Counted from the stretch's first letter, positions 19,026-29,600 are shown. The stretch: DNA of 64,000 bases from Fidelibacterota bacterium (GCA_018650445.1 JABIFX010000244.1:1-64000), one strand, 5' to 3'. A program made the numbers and translations. Notes: generated by a model from the letters alone, not told the origin.

Positions 19026-19481
19026 CTAGATAAGTTGTTTTTCGAACCAGTATTTTTTCTCGCCACTATCCATAGCTGTCTTCACCAGGATATAGTTATT
19101 TTTCCTCCCCAGCTGAATCATTGCCGGAAATCTATCGAAGCTTGTAAAATATATGGCAGCAATTCCCATTGCTTTAACGTGATGCTCCTGAGAATCCAGA
19201 AGGGCTTGAGCTATCCCCTGTCGACGATAGTTCTCATGTACACCCCCTAACCAGGAAAAGAAAGTTTGGGCACCTTCTACAGCATATCCCAGTTTAAAGC
19301 CAATTTGCCTATCACCGTCATAAGCTACTAAAAGCAGTGCATTCTGTTGTCGAATCTTCTCCAACCTTGATTCAGTAGCTCTGGCTTTGCCAAAAATCAT
19401 CCTTTCAAGTGAATTAACGGTATTGAGTTCAACCGCTTCAAGACGTATTTTGATGGGAGGTGAAATTTTGGCTATCTCCAA
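19026..19481 (-). CDS. GNAT-family N-acetyltransferase
   Basis: The acetyl-CoA binding motif A region reads GGVHENYRRQGIAQALLDSQE, matching the Q/R-x-x-G-x-G/A loop of GNAT enzymes. The preceding strand AYDGDRQIGFKLGYA is also typical. The length of 151 residues is normal. The first codon in the track is TTG, with no clear Shine-Dalgarno, so the start is uncertain. Substrate unknown. It is isolated, divergent from the DUF3667 gene. Confidence 0.8.
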   Translation of the reverse strand: MEIAKISPPIKIRLEAVELNTVNSLERMIFGKARATESRLEKIRQQNALLLVAYDGDRQIGFKLGYAVEGAQTFFSWLGGVHENYRRQGIAQALLDSQEHHVKAMGIAAIYFTSFDRFPAMIQLGRKNNYILVKTAMDSGEKKYWFEKQLI

Positions 19482-19547
19482 TAATAGTTGCTAATATGAA
19501 AAAAGACTTACCCTGTCCAGATTTCTATCTAAATTTAGACTTTAGAT

Positions 19548-20468
19548 ATGAGTAATCAAAAGCCAAGAATACCGCAACGTACTGAATGTCTAAACTGTGG
19601 CACACCCCTCAGCTCACATTTCTGTCCAGAGTGCGGACAGAAGAACAAGGAATACAACCTCACTTTCAAGGATTTTTTCTCAGTTTTTTTTGAAGAACTG
19701 CTGGATGTTGATTCTCGCGTGTTGAGATCTCTGAGACTTCTTTTTACCAAACCTGGGTTTTTAACCAATGAGTATGTGCAAGGGCGAAGAGTCAGGTATC
19801 TACCGCCCGTTCGAATATATCTGGTCGCAAGTGTGGTCTTTTTTGTGATTTTCTCATTAAAAACGATCATTCCTGATGTCAAAAACAATCAATTTTTAAA
19901 GGAATATCAGGAGACCGGTGGAATTGAAGAATCCATTAATCAGGTCATTGGAAAACCTGCTGCTTCCAATGACGAAAGCCTGATTGCCCTTGAGGACATA
20001 GGTATAGTTGCTATCGATCCGGACAGTTCTGAATCCAGCATGACAGTTACCGTTGGCAACCAACCTTTCGAGCTTCAGGAAGGGGATTTATTAAGTAATT
20101 TTACTGATAATTTCGCCAAAATGATGTTTTTGCTCCTACCCGTGGCAGCGCTACAACTGAAGATGCTCTATTGGCGCAGGAAAAAACTCTACATTGAGCA
20201 TCTTGTTTTCAGCCTCCATGTGCATGCCTTTATTTTCAGTCTACTTATTTTGACCATCATTCTGGATTATAAGCTGATCATGTGGCTGGTGATACTATCA
20301 AGTTTGTTATACTTATATATCGCCATGAAGCAATTTTATGAGCAATCCTATTCGAAAACTGCCACGAAGATGGTGTTGCTGCTCCTTAGCTATGGAGTAA
20401 CAACCATTTTGGTTATGACACTCACCATGGTTGTCACGGCGGTTGGTCTGGTCATGGGCAATTCTTGA
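19548..20468 (+). CDS. DUF3667 zinc-ribbon membrane protein
   Basis: An N-terminal zinc ribbon of two CxxC pairs (CLNCG and CPECG) is followed by the DUF3667 signature (FKDFFSVFFEELLDVDSRVLRSLRLLFTKPG, with GRRVRYLPPVRIY). Several transmembrane helices follow. The central loop at residues 110-180 is hydrophilic and probably outside the membrane. DUF3667 is common in Bacteroidota and marine relatives; function unknown. The gene precedes the DUF4390-like gene by 6 nt. Confidence 0.82.
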   Translation: MSNQKPRIPQRTECLNCGTPLSSHFCPECGQKNKEYNLTFKDFFSVFFEELLDVDSRVLRSLRLLFTKPGFLTNEYVQGRRVRYLPPVRIYLVASVVFFVIFSLKTIIPDVKNNQFLKEYQETGGIEESINQVIGKPAASNDESLIALEDIGIVAIDPDSSESSMTVTVGNQPFELQEGDLLSNFTDNFAKMMFLLLPVAALQLKMLYWRRKKLYIEHLVFSLHVHAFIFSLLILTIILDYKLIMWLVILSSLLYLYIAMKQFYEQSYSKTATKMVLLLLSYGVTTILVMTLTMVVTAVGLVMGNS

Positions 20469-20474
20469 TGCATC

Positions 20475-21053
20475 ATGTTTGAATTCTTAACTCAGACCTT
20501 TAATGCTTCCCTCATAGCAGTTACCCAATTGTTTTTGTCCTCGGTGGCTACCTCAAATCCGTGGTTTGAAGGGCTTGATCTTCAATACTCCGGTGTAAAA
20601 CATGAGATCGTATGTAGTACCAAACTAGCGGATTCATTTACTGAGACCCTGGATGATGTGTTGCTATCCGGAGAAAATATTACCCTCCATTTTCGCTTTG
20701 AACTCTTTGCTCCAGGCGTAGCTAGACCCCTTCAGATGAAAGAAGTCGTAAATGGTTTCCGTTTTGACAAGGAGACAGAGAGCTATTACTTGGTTAACTC
20801 AGAGAGCGGCGAGTTGGAGCGGTTCTTTACAATTGAGGCTGCAAAAGATACGTATATTTCTGTGAGCAATGTTGTTATTGTGAATACCGAAAATCTGTCA
20901 GGTGAGCAAGATTATTTTGTGCAGGTAACCGCATTTCTTGATCCAATTAAGCTGGAGGATATGAGTGAATCGGTAAATCTCATGTTACGCTGGGCCAGTG
21001 TAAAACCCACCATTGTATCAGACAAATTCAGGATTCAAGCCAAGGCCACCTAG
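20475..21053 (+). CDS. DUF4390-like envelope protein
   Basis: A short hydrophobic N-terminus is followed by a beta-rich domain. Its pattern (DDVLLSGENITLHFRFELF, then FRFDKETESYYLV, then YFVQVTAFLDPIKLED) resembles DUF4390, a family often found near two-component or NtrY-like genes. The match is from memory of the pattern and should be treated as tentative. The stop lies 7 nt from the convergent manA stop, and the shared sequence CCTAG-TTAAGAG-CTAGG could form a small bidirectional hairpin. Confidence 0.55.
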   Translation: MFEFLTQTFNASLIAVTQLFLSSVATSNPWFEGLDLQYSGVKHEIVCSTKLADSFTETLDDVLLSGENITLHFRFELFAPGVARPLQMKEVVNGFRFDKETESYYLVNSESGELERFFTIEAAKDTYISVSNVVIVNTENLSGEQDYFVQVTAFLDPIKLEDMSESVNLMLRWASVKPTIVSDKFRIQAKAT

Positions 21054-21060
21054 TTAAGAG

Positions 21061-22275
21061 CTAGGGGATTTCAACCAAATAAAGTTTCGCATCCATGCGA
21101 GCTAGCATATCGAATTCACTTAAATTTGCCGGTGTGATAAATGAGTGACCTCGTTTCAATATGCAGGTACAGGAGTTGTTTTTCCCACCCCAGAGTAAGC
21201 TGATCTCACCTTCAAGTAGCAAGAACATGGTCAGATTGGTTCGGGATGTAAATGATTCAAATTGTCCCTTAGCAAGTTCAACTGATTTTATTCTGAATTC
21301 AGATACAGGTGACACATACTCACTCAGATGGCCGCGCTTGGATTGGGGGATTCGAAAATCGGAATTACCATCATAGACAAGAATATCTTGAAGAGCTTTG
21401 GCATCGCAAAATTTACTCGTCAATCCCAAGCGAACGACATTATCAGAATTTGCCATGCACTCGAGGATATTCCCCTTTAAGTAGGCATGGGGGACACCAG
21501 GAGCCAGAAAAACTGCTTCACCGGGTCCAAGTTTGACTCTCTTCAGAAAGAAGAGAAATAGGAGCCCAATATCCTCAGGACCACGCTTCTCAAACTGGTC
21601 AAGGAAAAGCATCTCAGTTTCATCTGAGTTATTTATTTTGCTGAGACGTTGGTGAATCTGCTTTGTGGTAACGGCGATAGATTTTCCGTCATGCTCCCAA
21701 ATATGAAACAGCTCCTGTACACCTTCCTTTAGATTTCCAATGGGTCTGGAATGGCGATTTAGAAATGATTTAAGCTCAGGGCAAGCTTCCAACAACGCAG
21801 CAAATTCCTGATCAGAGATAAAGCCAATGAGCGCATCCAGATAATCAATAGCAATGGCAATTTCTGGCTTGTGATTACTATCAGGATAGTGCTCCGGATC
21901 GAGTTGGTGTAGATTTTCAGCCTGAAGCTTGTTTGGGTGAGCTTGAATACTCAGAGCTTCTCCAGCAGACAGCACCTTAAAGAGATAAGGTAGAGTGGAT
22001 TGCTTCCCCTCTGTCGACAACCTTTCCTGCGGACTCTCCGAAATCCATTTGGAGAGACTCAGGGGACCTTCTTCCAGGTCAATAATGGATGAAGGTGCAT
22101 TTGGGTGAACTCCCATCCATAACTCAGCATAAGCTTGACCAGGTTCCGGATTGATCCCAAGCAGCTCTGTGATATAAGCATCATGGTTCCGCGTGCCCCA
22201 ATCATAGTGCTGAATAGTGTTCTCTAGTCGATAAGGTCTTGAGAATTGACAGTCGGAATTTTTCTCATTTAGCAT
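21061..22275 (-). CDS. manA: mannose-6-phosphate isomerase, class I
   Basis: Zinc enzyme that interconverts mannose-6-phosphate and fructose-6-phosphate, linking glycolysis to GDP-mannose synthesis. The cupin fold shows zinc-site sequence LSIQAHPNKLQAENLH and later NHKPEIAIAID. EAVFLAPGVPHAYLKGNILECMANSDNVVRLGLTSK is the family's second signature region. The track begins at a TTG; the ATG two codons later at 22275 is the better start. Together with the phosphohexomutase at 9.9 kb it would supply mannose-1-phosphate. Confidence 0.94.
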   Translation of the reverse strand: MLNEKNSDCQFSRPYRLENTIQHYDWGTRNHDAYITELLGINPEPGQAYAELWMGVHPNAPSSIIDLEEGPLSLSKWISESPQERLSTEGKQSTLPYLFKVLSAGEALSIQAHPNKLQAENLHQLDPEHYPDSNHKPEIAIAIDYLDALIGFISDQEFAALLEACPELKSFLNRHSRPIGNLKEGVQELFHIWEHDGKSIAVTTKQIHQRLSKINNSDETEMLFLDQFEKRGPEDIGLLFLFFLKRVKLGPGEAVFLAPGVPHAYLKGNILECMANSDNVVRLGLTSKFCDAKALQDILVYDGNSDFRIPQSKRGHLSEYVSPVSEFRIKSVELAKGQFESFTSRTNLTMFLLLEGEISLLWGGKNNSCTCILKRGHSFITPANLSEFDMLARMDAKLYLVEIP

Positions 22276-22441
22276 GATCAAAATTATTCAGTAGCCATGC
22301 AGTCTACAACGACAAATCGTGGTAACGCAGATTTTTGAATTTCTCAGAATCCTTTATCGGGACACACAATAAATACTATATAATTAATATAATATTAAAT
22401 TAATCATAAATAATACTTGCAAAAACAAGTGGGGATATTAT

Positions 22442-22458
22442 TTTTGATTAAATCAAAA
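22442..22458. promoter_or_regulatory. 17-bp perfect palindrome in AT-rich divergent region
   Basis: TTTTGATT-A-AATCAAAA is a perfect palindrome in the 240-nt gap between manA (minus) and the PilM-like gene (plus). The same gap holds a long A/T stretch (about 22370-22440) and a second small inverted repeat (CTTG-CAAAAA-CAAG). This looks like an operator in a divergent promoter region; the regulator is not visible. Confidence 0.4.
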
Positions 22459-22518
22459 GCACAATCGGATGCACCAATTACAACCCTGTTATGAACACAC
22501 AAAACATGGGAAAGCCAT

Positions 22519-23427
22519 ATGATTCATTCACAAAAAACCAAAGCCCGCTTATTTTTCACTTATCTAAAGGACAAGACTGAGCTCTTCCTTTACGTGAAAC
22601 CACACGGAACCTCCGGAAGTGAAATGACATATAGGCGGGCTCCTGGAGATGCAGCAATGAATTTGCGCATCCAGGCGATTCTTGATCATGCAAAAGTACG
22701 TATTTCTGATACTGAAATCTGGATACTACTATATCCACCTGAAATTTACACAACAACAATGTACATCCCATCTCATGTCTCCCGTAGTGAGGTGATAGCG
22801 TTGATTCATGAACAAATATTCTCCACCCTATCATACCCAATCAACTATGATTGGGTAAATTATCATATTACAGTACATGAAAATGGGTATAATGAGAATA
22901 TGGTGACGGTAACCATTCTGGGTAAAGATGTACTCCCCAGAATTCAAGAATTATTGGATGACAACTATGATAGGGTGAGATTTATTGGGGATGGGCTGCA
23001 ATTTCTGAATATTGAAAGTACTTTTTTCCAACAGTTACGTGGACAAACCTATAAGATGATACTGCCATATGATGAAATGTATTATACCGCAGCTTTTCGG
23101 TCAGGGATTCATGTTGAAAGCTCGGTCCTCACCCACGCCTGCTCATCATCATTTGGAGATTATGAATTGAATCAACAACAGGTTTATCTGGATATTCGGC
23201 AGAAGAAAAATCTCATTCATCAACCTGGAATTCAACCCGTCGTACCTTCCTCAGAATGGAAGAGCGCACATTTGACATCAGCTGCTTTTCCAACCTGGTT
23301 TATCGCTAGAAACAGTCTGCATAAAGGTGAAAAAGTAAATTTTGTCAGGCAGATTCAGGACACCGAAGAACTGTCGAAGAGGAAGCGTTCAATCAAGAAA
23401 TCGGTGGCTATCCACCTACTGGACTGA
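22519..23427 (+). CDS. PilM/GspL-like protein, orphan
   Basis: Residues about 70-170 follow the pattern of PilM/ComA-type actin-like proteins. There is a IWILLYPPEIYTTTMYIPS strand, then SEVIALIHEQIFSTLSYPINYDWVNYHI, then a VTVTILGKDVLPRIQELL segment. PilM couples to PilN on the cytoplasmic face of type IV pili. No pilN, pilO, pilP or pilQ gene follows and no nucleotide-binding GSS motif is visible at the N-terminus. The role is therefore unclear; it may be a relic or a component of another machine. It overlaps the convergent membrane gene by 12 nt. Confidence 0.45.
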   Translation: MIHSQKTKARLFFTYLKDKTELFLYVKPHGTSGSEMTYRRAPGDAAMNLRIQAILDHAKVRISDTEIWILLYPPEIYTTTMYIPSHVSRSEVIALIHEQIFSTLSYPINYDWVNYHITVHENGYNENMVTVTILGKDVLPRIQELLDDNYDRVRFIGDGLQFLNIESTFFQQLRGQTYKMILPYDEMYYTAAFRSGIHVESSVLTHACSSSFGDYELNQQQVYLDIRQKKNLIHQPGIQPVVPSSEWKSAHLTSAAFPTWFIARNSLHKGEKVNFVRQIQDTEELSKRKRSIKKSVAIHLLD

Positions 23428-24174
23428 AGCAGGATTGGATCGACTCTTTTCTATCAGATCTTTCAGTGCAAAAGGGGAGTAGTAAAGATAGAAAGAAATC
23501 ACTGCCACTACTTCAAGTGATAGAATGTACCAGGGCCAGGGACCCAGGACATCAATAAGTGACCCGCTCACCGGTTTATGGCAAATGAACAAGTAGTTCC
23601 CATCCGTTAGATAGTTAAATCCTGCAATGAAAACCAAGTAGATGTTGGTGATCCCCATGACCTTCCAAATGGAACGGTGGGTAGGTCGCATTCCACCTAT
23701 CCAGGTCATATATAGACTGGCAAAAATTAAGGCTCCATGTGAAATAAAGAATTGAAAAAAGCGATAATGTGGATATCCATAAGCCCCAATATCAGGAGTG
23801 AGTAGCGCTTGAATCGCACCTCCAAGCCCCCAGAAATACACCAGCTCATACAATAAGTAGTTACGATTAATCAAGAGAAAGGCAGCCAGCACAATTCCAA
23901 CACCACACAGGTGTAAAGGAAGGGTAGAACCTGCATCCCAGTCTCCAATACTGATATGCCAGATGTTCAAACTAATTTCCTGGACCAGGAGCAGAATCGC
24001 AATGATCCAGCGAGTTCGAAGATCTCTCTTAGGAGTGGAAAACCAATCTCGCTTTAGCCACAAAGCACCAAAAATGCCGAAAAGAATGAGAAGTGCTATC
24101 CAATGAGGTGGAGAGAAAAAGACAAAAGTATGACCGGGGTATTCCAGTGAGAATGGTCCGGTTGTCGAAGTCAT
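23416..24174 (-). CDS. TIGR02206/YwaF-type integral membrane protein
   Basis: Seven-helix membrane protein. Characteristic segments are FVFFSPPHWIALL at the N-terminus, LPLHLCGVGIVLAAF, YFWGLGGAIQALLTPDIG and a C-terminal LGPWPWYILSLEVVAVISFYLYY. The family function is unknown. The track start at 24207 runs into glpK. The Met at 24174 forms an ATGA overlap with the glpK stop and gives the normal N-terminus, so I use it. Translational coupling to glpK suggests a role with glycerol or its products, but that is inference. Confidence 0.85.
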   Translation of the reverse strand: MTSTTGPFSLEYPGHTFVFFSPPHWIALLILFGIFGALWLKRDWFSTPKRDLRTRWIIAILLLVQEISLNIWHISIGDWDAGSTLPLHLCGVGIVLAAFLLINRNYLLYELVYFWGLGGAIQALLTPDIGAYGYPHYRFFQFFISHGALIFASLYMTWIGGMRPTHRSIWKVMGITNIYLVFIAGFNYLTDGNYLFICHKPVSGSLIDVLGPWPWYILSLEVVAVISFYLYYSPFALKDLIEKSRSNPASVQ

Positions 24175-25619
24175 CTTGTAACCGCCTGTTTGATTGCGGC
24201 ATTCCATCCAACAATCAGGGAATCCCGTTTATTCTTGGTTATTTCTGGCGTAAAAATGGTTTTCTGGGAAGCAAATGATTTCAATGTGTCCTTATCCCAG
24301 ATACCAATTCCCAGCCCTGCTAAATAAGCCACCCCGAGAGCGGTCGTTTCAACATAGTGGACTCTTTGAACCTCAATTTGTAGCATATCCGCCTGAAATT
24401 GCATAAGGAACTTGTTTTGTGTGGCTCCACCATCTACAGCAAGGGAAGTGATGCTGGCTCCAGTCTCTTTCTCCAGAGTCTGAATCACATCATAGGTCTG
24501 GTAAGCCATTGCTTCCAGGCTGGCCCGGATGATATGATTTTTGTTGGACCCACGAGTGAGCCCTGTGAGCAACCCCCGGGCGTCCATATTCCAGTGGGGT
24601 GCTCCCAGTCCAGTAAAAGCTGGCACCAGATAAACACCATCATTGTCAGTCACCGATAAAGCCGCCGCTTCACTCTCAGCTGCCGTCTTGATGAGACCCA
24701 ATTCATCCCTGAGCCATTGAATGGCTGCCCCGGCAATAAAAATCGAACCCTCAAGTGCGTAACATGGTTTACCATCAGGATCCGCCGCCAGCGTAGTGAT
24801 TAGTCCATACTCTGATTTTATAGCTTCAGAACCCGTATTCATCATGATGAAACAACCCGTGCCATAAGTATTTTTGGTCTCACCCTTTTGAAAACATTGC
24901 TGCCCGTACAGTGAGGCTTGCTGATCTCCAGCCACGCCACGAATGGGAACCCCATTCAATTCTGAGAGTGCCGAAACGACCCCATAATCGTCTGCTGAAT
25001 TTTTTACCTCAGGTAGGATGTTTGCAGGGACACCCAAAAGATTGCAGAGCTCTGCATCCCATGATTTCTCATGAATATTATAAAGCATGGTTCGTGAGGC
25101 GTTGGAATAGTCTGTCGCATGAACTTTTCCAGTCGTGAGCTTCCAGATTAACCACGTATCGATGGTCCCAAACTTCAAATTTTGATCAGGTTGAATTGAG
25201 GCATGATTCAAAATCCATTGAGCTTTTGTGCCACTAAAGTAGGCATCCAGTGGCAACCCGGTCTTTTCTTTAATTAGACTCCTTTGTGGCGCCAAACTCT
25301 CACAAATGGATGCTGTTCGTCGACATTGCCAGACGATGGCATTGTAAACAGGTATACCGGTGTCAGTATCCCAGATGATAGTGGTCTCTCTCTGATTGGT
25401 GATACCGACGGCATCTATAGTTTCTGAACGGGAAGAACAAATTTCCCCGACGCATTCAACCACGGTTTCCCAGATTTCTTCTGGATCATGCTCCACCCAC
25501 CCACGTTGAGGGTAAATTTGCTTAAACTCATGGTAGGTTTTTGCGAGAATCTGTCCTTCAGAACCTACCAGAATGACAGTTGTGCCCGTGGTGCCTTGAT
25601 CTATGGAAAGTATGGCCAT
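24171..25619 (-). CDS. glpK: glycerol kinase
   Basis: ATP-dependent phosphorylation of glycerol to glycerol-3-phosphate. The FGGY-kinase signatures are intact: SIDQGTTGTTVILV at the N-terminus, GITNQRETTIIWD, and the C-terminal LAVDGGATQNKFLMQFQADML. VRGVAGDQQASLYGQ and SIFIAGAAIQWLRDEL are also typical. The length of 482 residues is slightly short. It begins directly after the stop of the lipase gene, and the three genes (lipase, glpK, TIGR02206 protein) form one minus-strand unit. No glycerol facilitator or glycerol-3-phosphate dehydrogenase is in view. Confidence 0.97.
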   Translation of the reverse strand: MAILSIDQGTTGTTVILVGSEGQILAKTYHEFKQIYPQRGWVEHDPEEIWETVVECVGEICSSRSETIDAVGITNQRETTIIWDTDTGIPVYNAIVWQCRRTASICESLAPQRSLIKEKTGLPLDAYFSGTKAQWILNHASIQPDQNLKFGTIDTWLIWKLTTGKVHATDYSNASRTMLYNIHEKSWDAELCNLLGVPANILPEVKNSADDYGVVSALSELNGVPIRGVAGDQQASLYGQQCFQKGETKNTYGTGCFIMMNTGSEAIKSEYGLITTLAADPDGKPCYALEGSIFIAGAAIQWLRDELGLIKTAAESEAAALSVTDNDGVYLVPAFTGLGAPHWNMDARGLLTGLTRGSNKNHIIRASLEAMAYQTYDVIQTLEKETGASITSLAVDGGATQNKFLMQFQADMLQIEVQRVHYVETTALGVAYLAGLGIGIWDKDTLKSFASQKTIFTPEITKNKRDSLIVGWNAAIKQAVTR

Positions 25620-26462
25620 TTATATATGCGTGTTTAGCCAATTGATGATATCTGTTTTCACCTCATCCTGCTCTGGCTCATTCAAGATTTCATGATATAG
25701 ACCTTCATAAATTTTAAGTGTTTTATCTTTTGAACTCACATTCGCATACAGCATTTCACTTCCGCTCACATCTGTAAGCTTATCTGAGGATCCATGCATG
25801 ATCAGAATTGGTAGATCAATAACTCCAGCCCTGGCAGTAATGGTTTTTGTGGTATTGAGTATCTCTGCGCCAGTTCTGGCAAGAATTCCACCTCGATAAT
25901 TGAGAGGATCCTCGTCATATGAATTAATGACAGCAGGATCTTTTGAAATATCGCCGCTCTCCAATTTAACTGCGGGTAGTTTGGGAAGAATAGCACTGAT
26001 CAGACCTGATATTTTTTGGAGAAATGGAGACAGATCATCGTTTATCTTCACCGTTGGTGCACTCAAGAGTACACCTTTTGCTTCAGTGCCTCTTTCGATG
26101 AGGAACATTGCAATAATCTCACCTCCCATACTATGCCCAAATAGGAAAAGAGGTAAGTCAGGATAATGGGCCTTGGTTCGATTAAGAACCTCTTGAAAAT
26201 CATTCAAGTAGTCCTGGAAAGAGTTGATGTAATTTCGTTTCCCTGAGGATTTCCCATGGCCACGCAAATCAAATCCTACAACGGTATAGCCTGCATCCAC
26301 CAAGGATTGAGCAACATGTGCGTAGCGCCCTGAATGTTCAGCCACTCCATGCGTTATCAGGACCACGCCTTTGGCTTCCTTACAGGACCAGGTTTGTTGA
26401 AAAATATCAAAATTATCTGCCGTTGTAAAAGTTGCCTCGGATGGAATAGATAACACAGTCAT
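25620..26462 (-). CDS. monoacylglycerol lipase-type alpha/beta hydrolase
   Basis: Serine hydrolase of the monoglyceride lipase/lysophospholipase family. It has the nucleophile elbow GHSMGG near residue 118, Asp in IMHGSSDKLTD and His in YEGLYHEILNE. The oxyanion region is ITHGVAEHSGRY and FDLRGHGKSSG is conserved. There is no signal peptide, so it acts in the cytosol. Placement directly before glpK, with no gap, fits release of glycerol from monoacylglycerol followed by its phosphorylation. GAGGGGA lies 5 nt before the ATG, and a small AATACC-GGTATT hairpin lies just upstream of that. Confidence 0.88.
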   Translation of the reverse strand: MTVLSIPSEATFTTADNFDIFQQTWSCKEAKGVVLITHGVAEHSGRYAHVAQSLVDAGYTVVGFDLRGHGKSSGKRNYINSFQDYLNDFQEVLNRTKAHYPDLPLFLFGHSMGGEIIAMFLIERGTEAKGVLLSAPTVKINDDLSPFLQKISGLISAILPKLPAVKLESGDISKDPAVINSYDEDPLNYRGGILARTGAEILNTTKTITARAGVIDLPILIMHGSSDKLTDVSGSEMLYANVSSKDKTLKIYEGLYHEILNEPEQDEVKTDIINWLNTHI

Positions 26463-26628
26463 GATGTCCCCTCAATACCCCTCGGTATTAGTTAAGTCGA
26501 ATTTTTTGTGCAAATAGATGGTACCGCAAAAAAGTAAGCCGACCGGTGGAGAAAAATAATTAAAAAATTTGAACTCGGTTCACAGTTTAATCATCAAGGA
26601 TCGGACGGTATGTGCCACGGATAAATTT

Positions 26629-26650
26629 ATTCCACCTGGAGTGGTGGAAT
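26629..26650 (-). terminator. candidate terminator after carB
   Basis: ATTCCACC and GGTGGAAT form a perfect 8-bp stem with a 6-nt loop 4 nt beyond the carB stop. Read on the minus strand it is followed by AAATTTAT, a weak T tail. It sits well as the end of the carAB transcript. Confidence 0.5.
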
Positions 26651-26653
26651 AAT

Positions 26654-29600
26654 TCAAACAAAAATATCTTGAAGACTGTTCACCGATAAATCATCAAGTG
26701 CCAGTCTGCGTATGCCGCGGATGGCAGTTTTCGCACCTGAGAGGGTGGTAATGACTGGAATTTTATATCTGACAGCGGCCCGCCCAATTGAGTACTCATC
26801 CTCACGGGCCAGAGCACCCATGGGTGTATTGATGACAAGCTGAATTTCTCCATTTTTTATATGATCCGCCACATGGGGTCTACCCTCATTGACCTTATGA
26901 ATGGCCTGGACAATTAAACCATTCTCTCTGAGAACTTCTGTTGTACCCTGAGTGGCCATGATCTGGAAGCCTATTTCCTGAAAATCAAGGGCAATATCGA
27001 TGGCATTTTGCTTGTCATGGTCATTGACCGAGATAAACACGGTTCCTTTGGTGGGTAAATGATTACCGGCGCCAATTTCCGCTTTTGCGAACGCGGCACC
27101 TAATCTTGAATCAAGACCGATAACCTCACCAGTGGATTTCATTTCAGGTGAAAGAAACACATTTTGGCGAGGGAATTTATTAAAGGGGAACACGGGTTTT
27201 TTCACTGCTATCAAGGAGTGTTTTTCCCTTTGCAGATCAAGATCCCTGAGTTTTTTTCCCGCAGCCAATTGAGCTGCATATTTGGCCATTGGAACATCAG
27301 TCACCTTACTTACAAAGGGTACAGTTCTACTCGCGCGTGGATTGACTTCCAGGACATAGACGATCCCATCCTTCATGGCGAACTGGATGTTGATCAAGCC
27401 AATTGTTTTGAGTGATAGGGCAAGATTCCGTGTGTATTCTTCAATACGTTTCCGGTGACTGGGAAGCAGCTGATAGGGTGGAATCACACAGGCGGAATCA
27501 CCAGAGTGTATGCCGGCCTCTTCTATATGCTGAAGAATGCCTCCGATGTAAACTTCTTCTCCATCACAGAGTGCATCAACGTCGAATTCAAAGGCATCTT
27601 CCAAAAAAGCATCAATCAGGACAGGATGCTCACCACTGACTAAAGCTGCCTTAGCCACATACTTTTTGAGTGACTCTTCAGTATAGACAATCTCCATTCC
27701 TCGACCGCCCAGGACATAAGAGGGTCTCACCAGAACAGGGTAACCGATTTCTGTAGCCACCAGAGATGCTTCTTCAATAGTGAATGCGGTTCCATAGGCC
27801 GGAGCAGGAATTTTTAATTTATCGAGGATTGCACCGAACTTCTTACGGTCTTCAGCCAGATCAATAGCTGATGGGTTGGTGCCAATGATCTTCACGCCAG
27901 CTTCCTGGAGCCTATTCGCAATATTTAGGGGAGTTTGACCACCAAATTGTACCAGGACACCATCGGGATTTTCCAAATCCACAATGTTCATCACATTTTC
28001 GAAAGTCAAGGGTTCAAAATAGAGACGGTCCGAGATATCGAAATCGGTGGAAACCGTCTCAGGATTACAATTTACCATAATGGTTTTATAGCCCATCTCA
28101 TTCAAACCAAAAACAGCCTGTACACAACAATAGTCAAATTCCAATCCTTGTCCAATTCGGTTTGGACCACCACCAAGAATCATCACCTTTTTCCCGGAGA
28201 GAGCAGTGACTTCATTTTCGGTTTCATAGGTTGAATAAACATAGGAGGTCCTGGCTGGAAATTCAGCTGCACAGGTATCTACTTCTTTAAAGGTCGGCAA
28301 TATCCCTTCAGCTATTCTGAAAGCTCTGATCTCCGACTCTTTTATATCCAGACGTTGGGATAATTGCACATCTGAATAACCCCGTCGTTTATACTCCCGG
28401 ATTTCCTCAGCCCCAAATTTTGGAGTTGGGTCTAAGGCTAATTCTTGAATCTGATAGAGGAACCATGGATCGATTTGAGTGATTTCATGTAGGGTTTCAA
28501 GGTCTACACCATCCTGGAACGCTTTCCAGATTTTCACCAATCGAAAAGCAGTGGCGAAGCGCATTTTCTTCAAGTCCAGGTCTCTACCCACAACCTTTTT
28601 GGGTTCCAGACCCACTAAGCCAACCTCCAAAGAGCGAAAAGCCTTCTGTAAACTCTCCTTAAAAGTGCGTCCAATGGCCATAACTTCACCCACGGATTGC
28701 ATCTGAACACCGAGGATCCCATCAGCTGTGGGGAATTTTTCAAAATCAAAGCGGGGTACTTTAGTGACGATATAATCAATGCTGGGTTCAAACGCGGCCA
28801 ATGTTTTGCCAGTAATCTCGTTAGGGAGCTCATCAAGCAGATAACCAACAGCCAATTTTGCAGCAATTTTGGCTATGGGGAAACCCGTAGCTTTGGAGGC
28901 CAGCGCAGAGGATCGACTCACCCTGGGATTCATCTCGATAACAATCATACGTCCAGTCGTTGGATCAACTGCGAATTGTACGTTTGATCCACCTGTCTCA
29001 ACGCCAATGGCCCGCAGACACTCAATGGACCAATTGCGCATCTTCTGATATTCTTTATCAGTAAGAGTCAGAGCCGGGGCGACGGTGACTGAATCACCAG
29101 TATGCACACCCATGGGGTCAATATTTTCAATGGAACAAATGATAATGGCGTTGTCATTTTTGTCCCGCACCACCTCCATCTCAAATTCCTTCCAACCCAG
29201 CAGGGATTCTTCAATCAAAACTTCCCCAATGGGGCTGGCAGATAGTCCCTTTTCGACTAATTCATGAAATTCTTCATTATTGTATGCCGTGGCTCCACCA
29301 GTGCCACCCATGGTAAAGGAGGGACGAATAATGGCTGGGAAACCAGTATTTTGTACCATTTCAAGAGCAGATTCAATATTTCGGGCAAATCCGCCCCTGG
29401 CAGTATTAATTCCCACGCTATCCATGACAGCTTTGAACTTTTCTCTATCCTCAGCCTTGTTGATGGCCTCTACATCAGCACCAATGAGTTGAACGCCATA
29501 CTTCTTCAATGTCCCGCGTTCATCCAGTTTGATTGCCAGGTCCAGAGCGGTTTGTCCACCCACCGTGGGCAGAATAGCATCGGGTTTTTCTTTCTCAATG

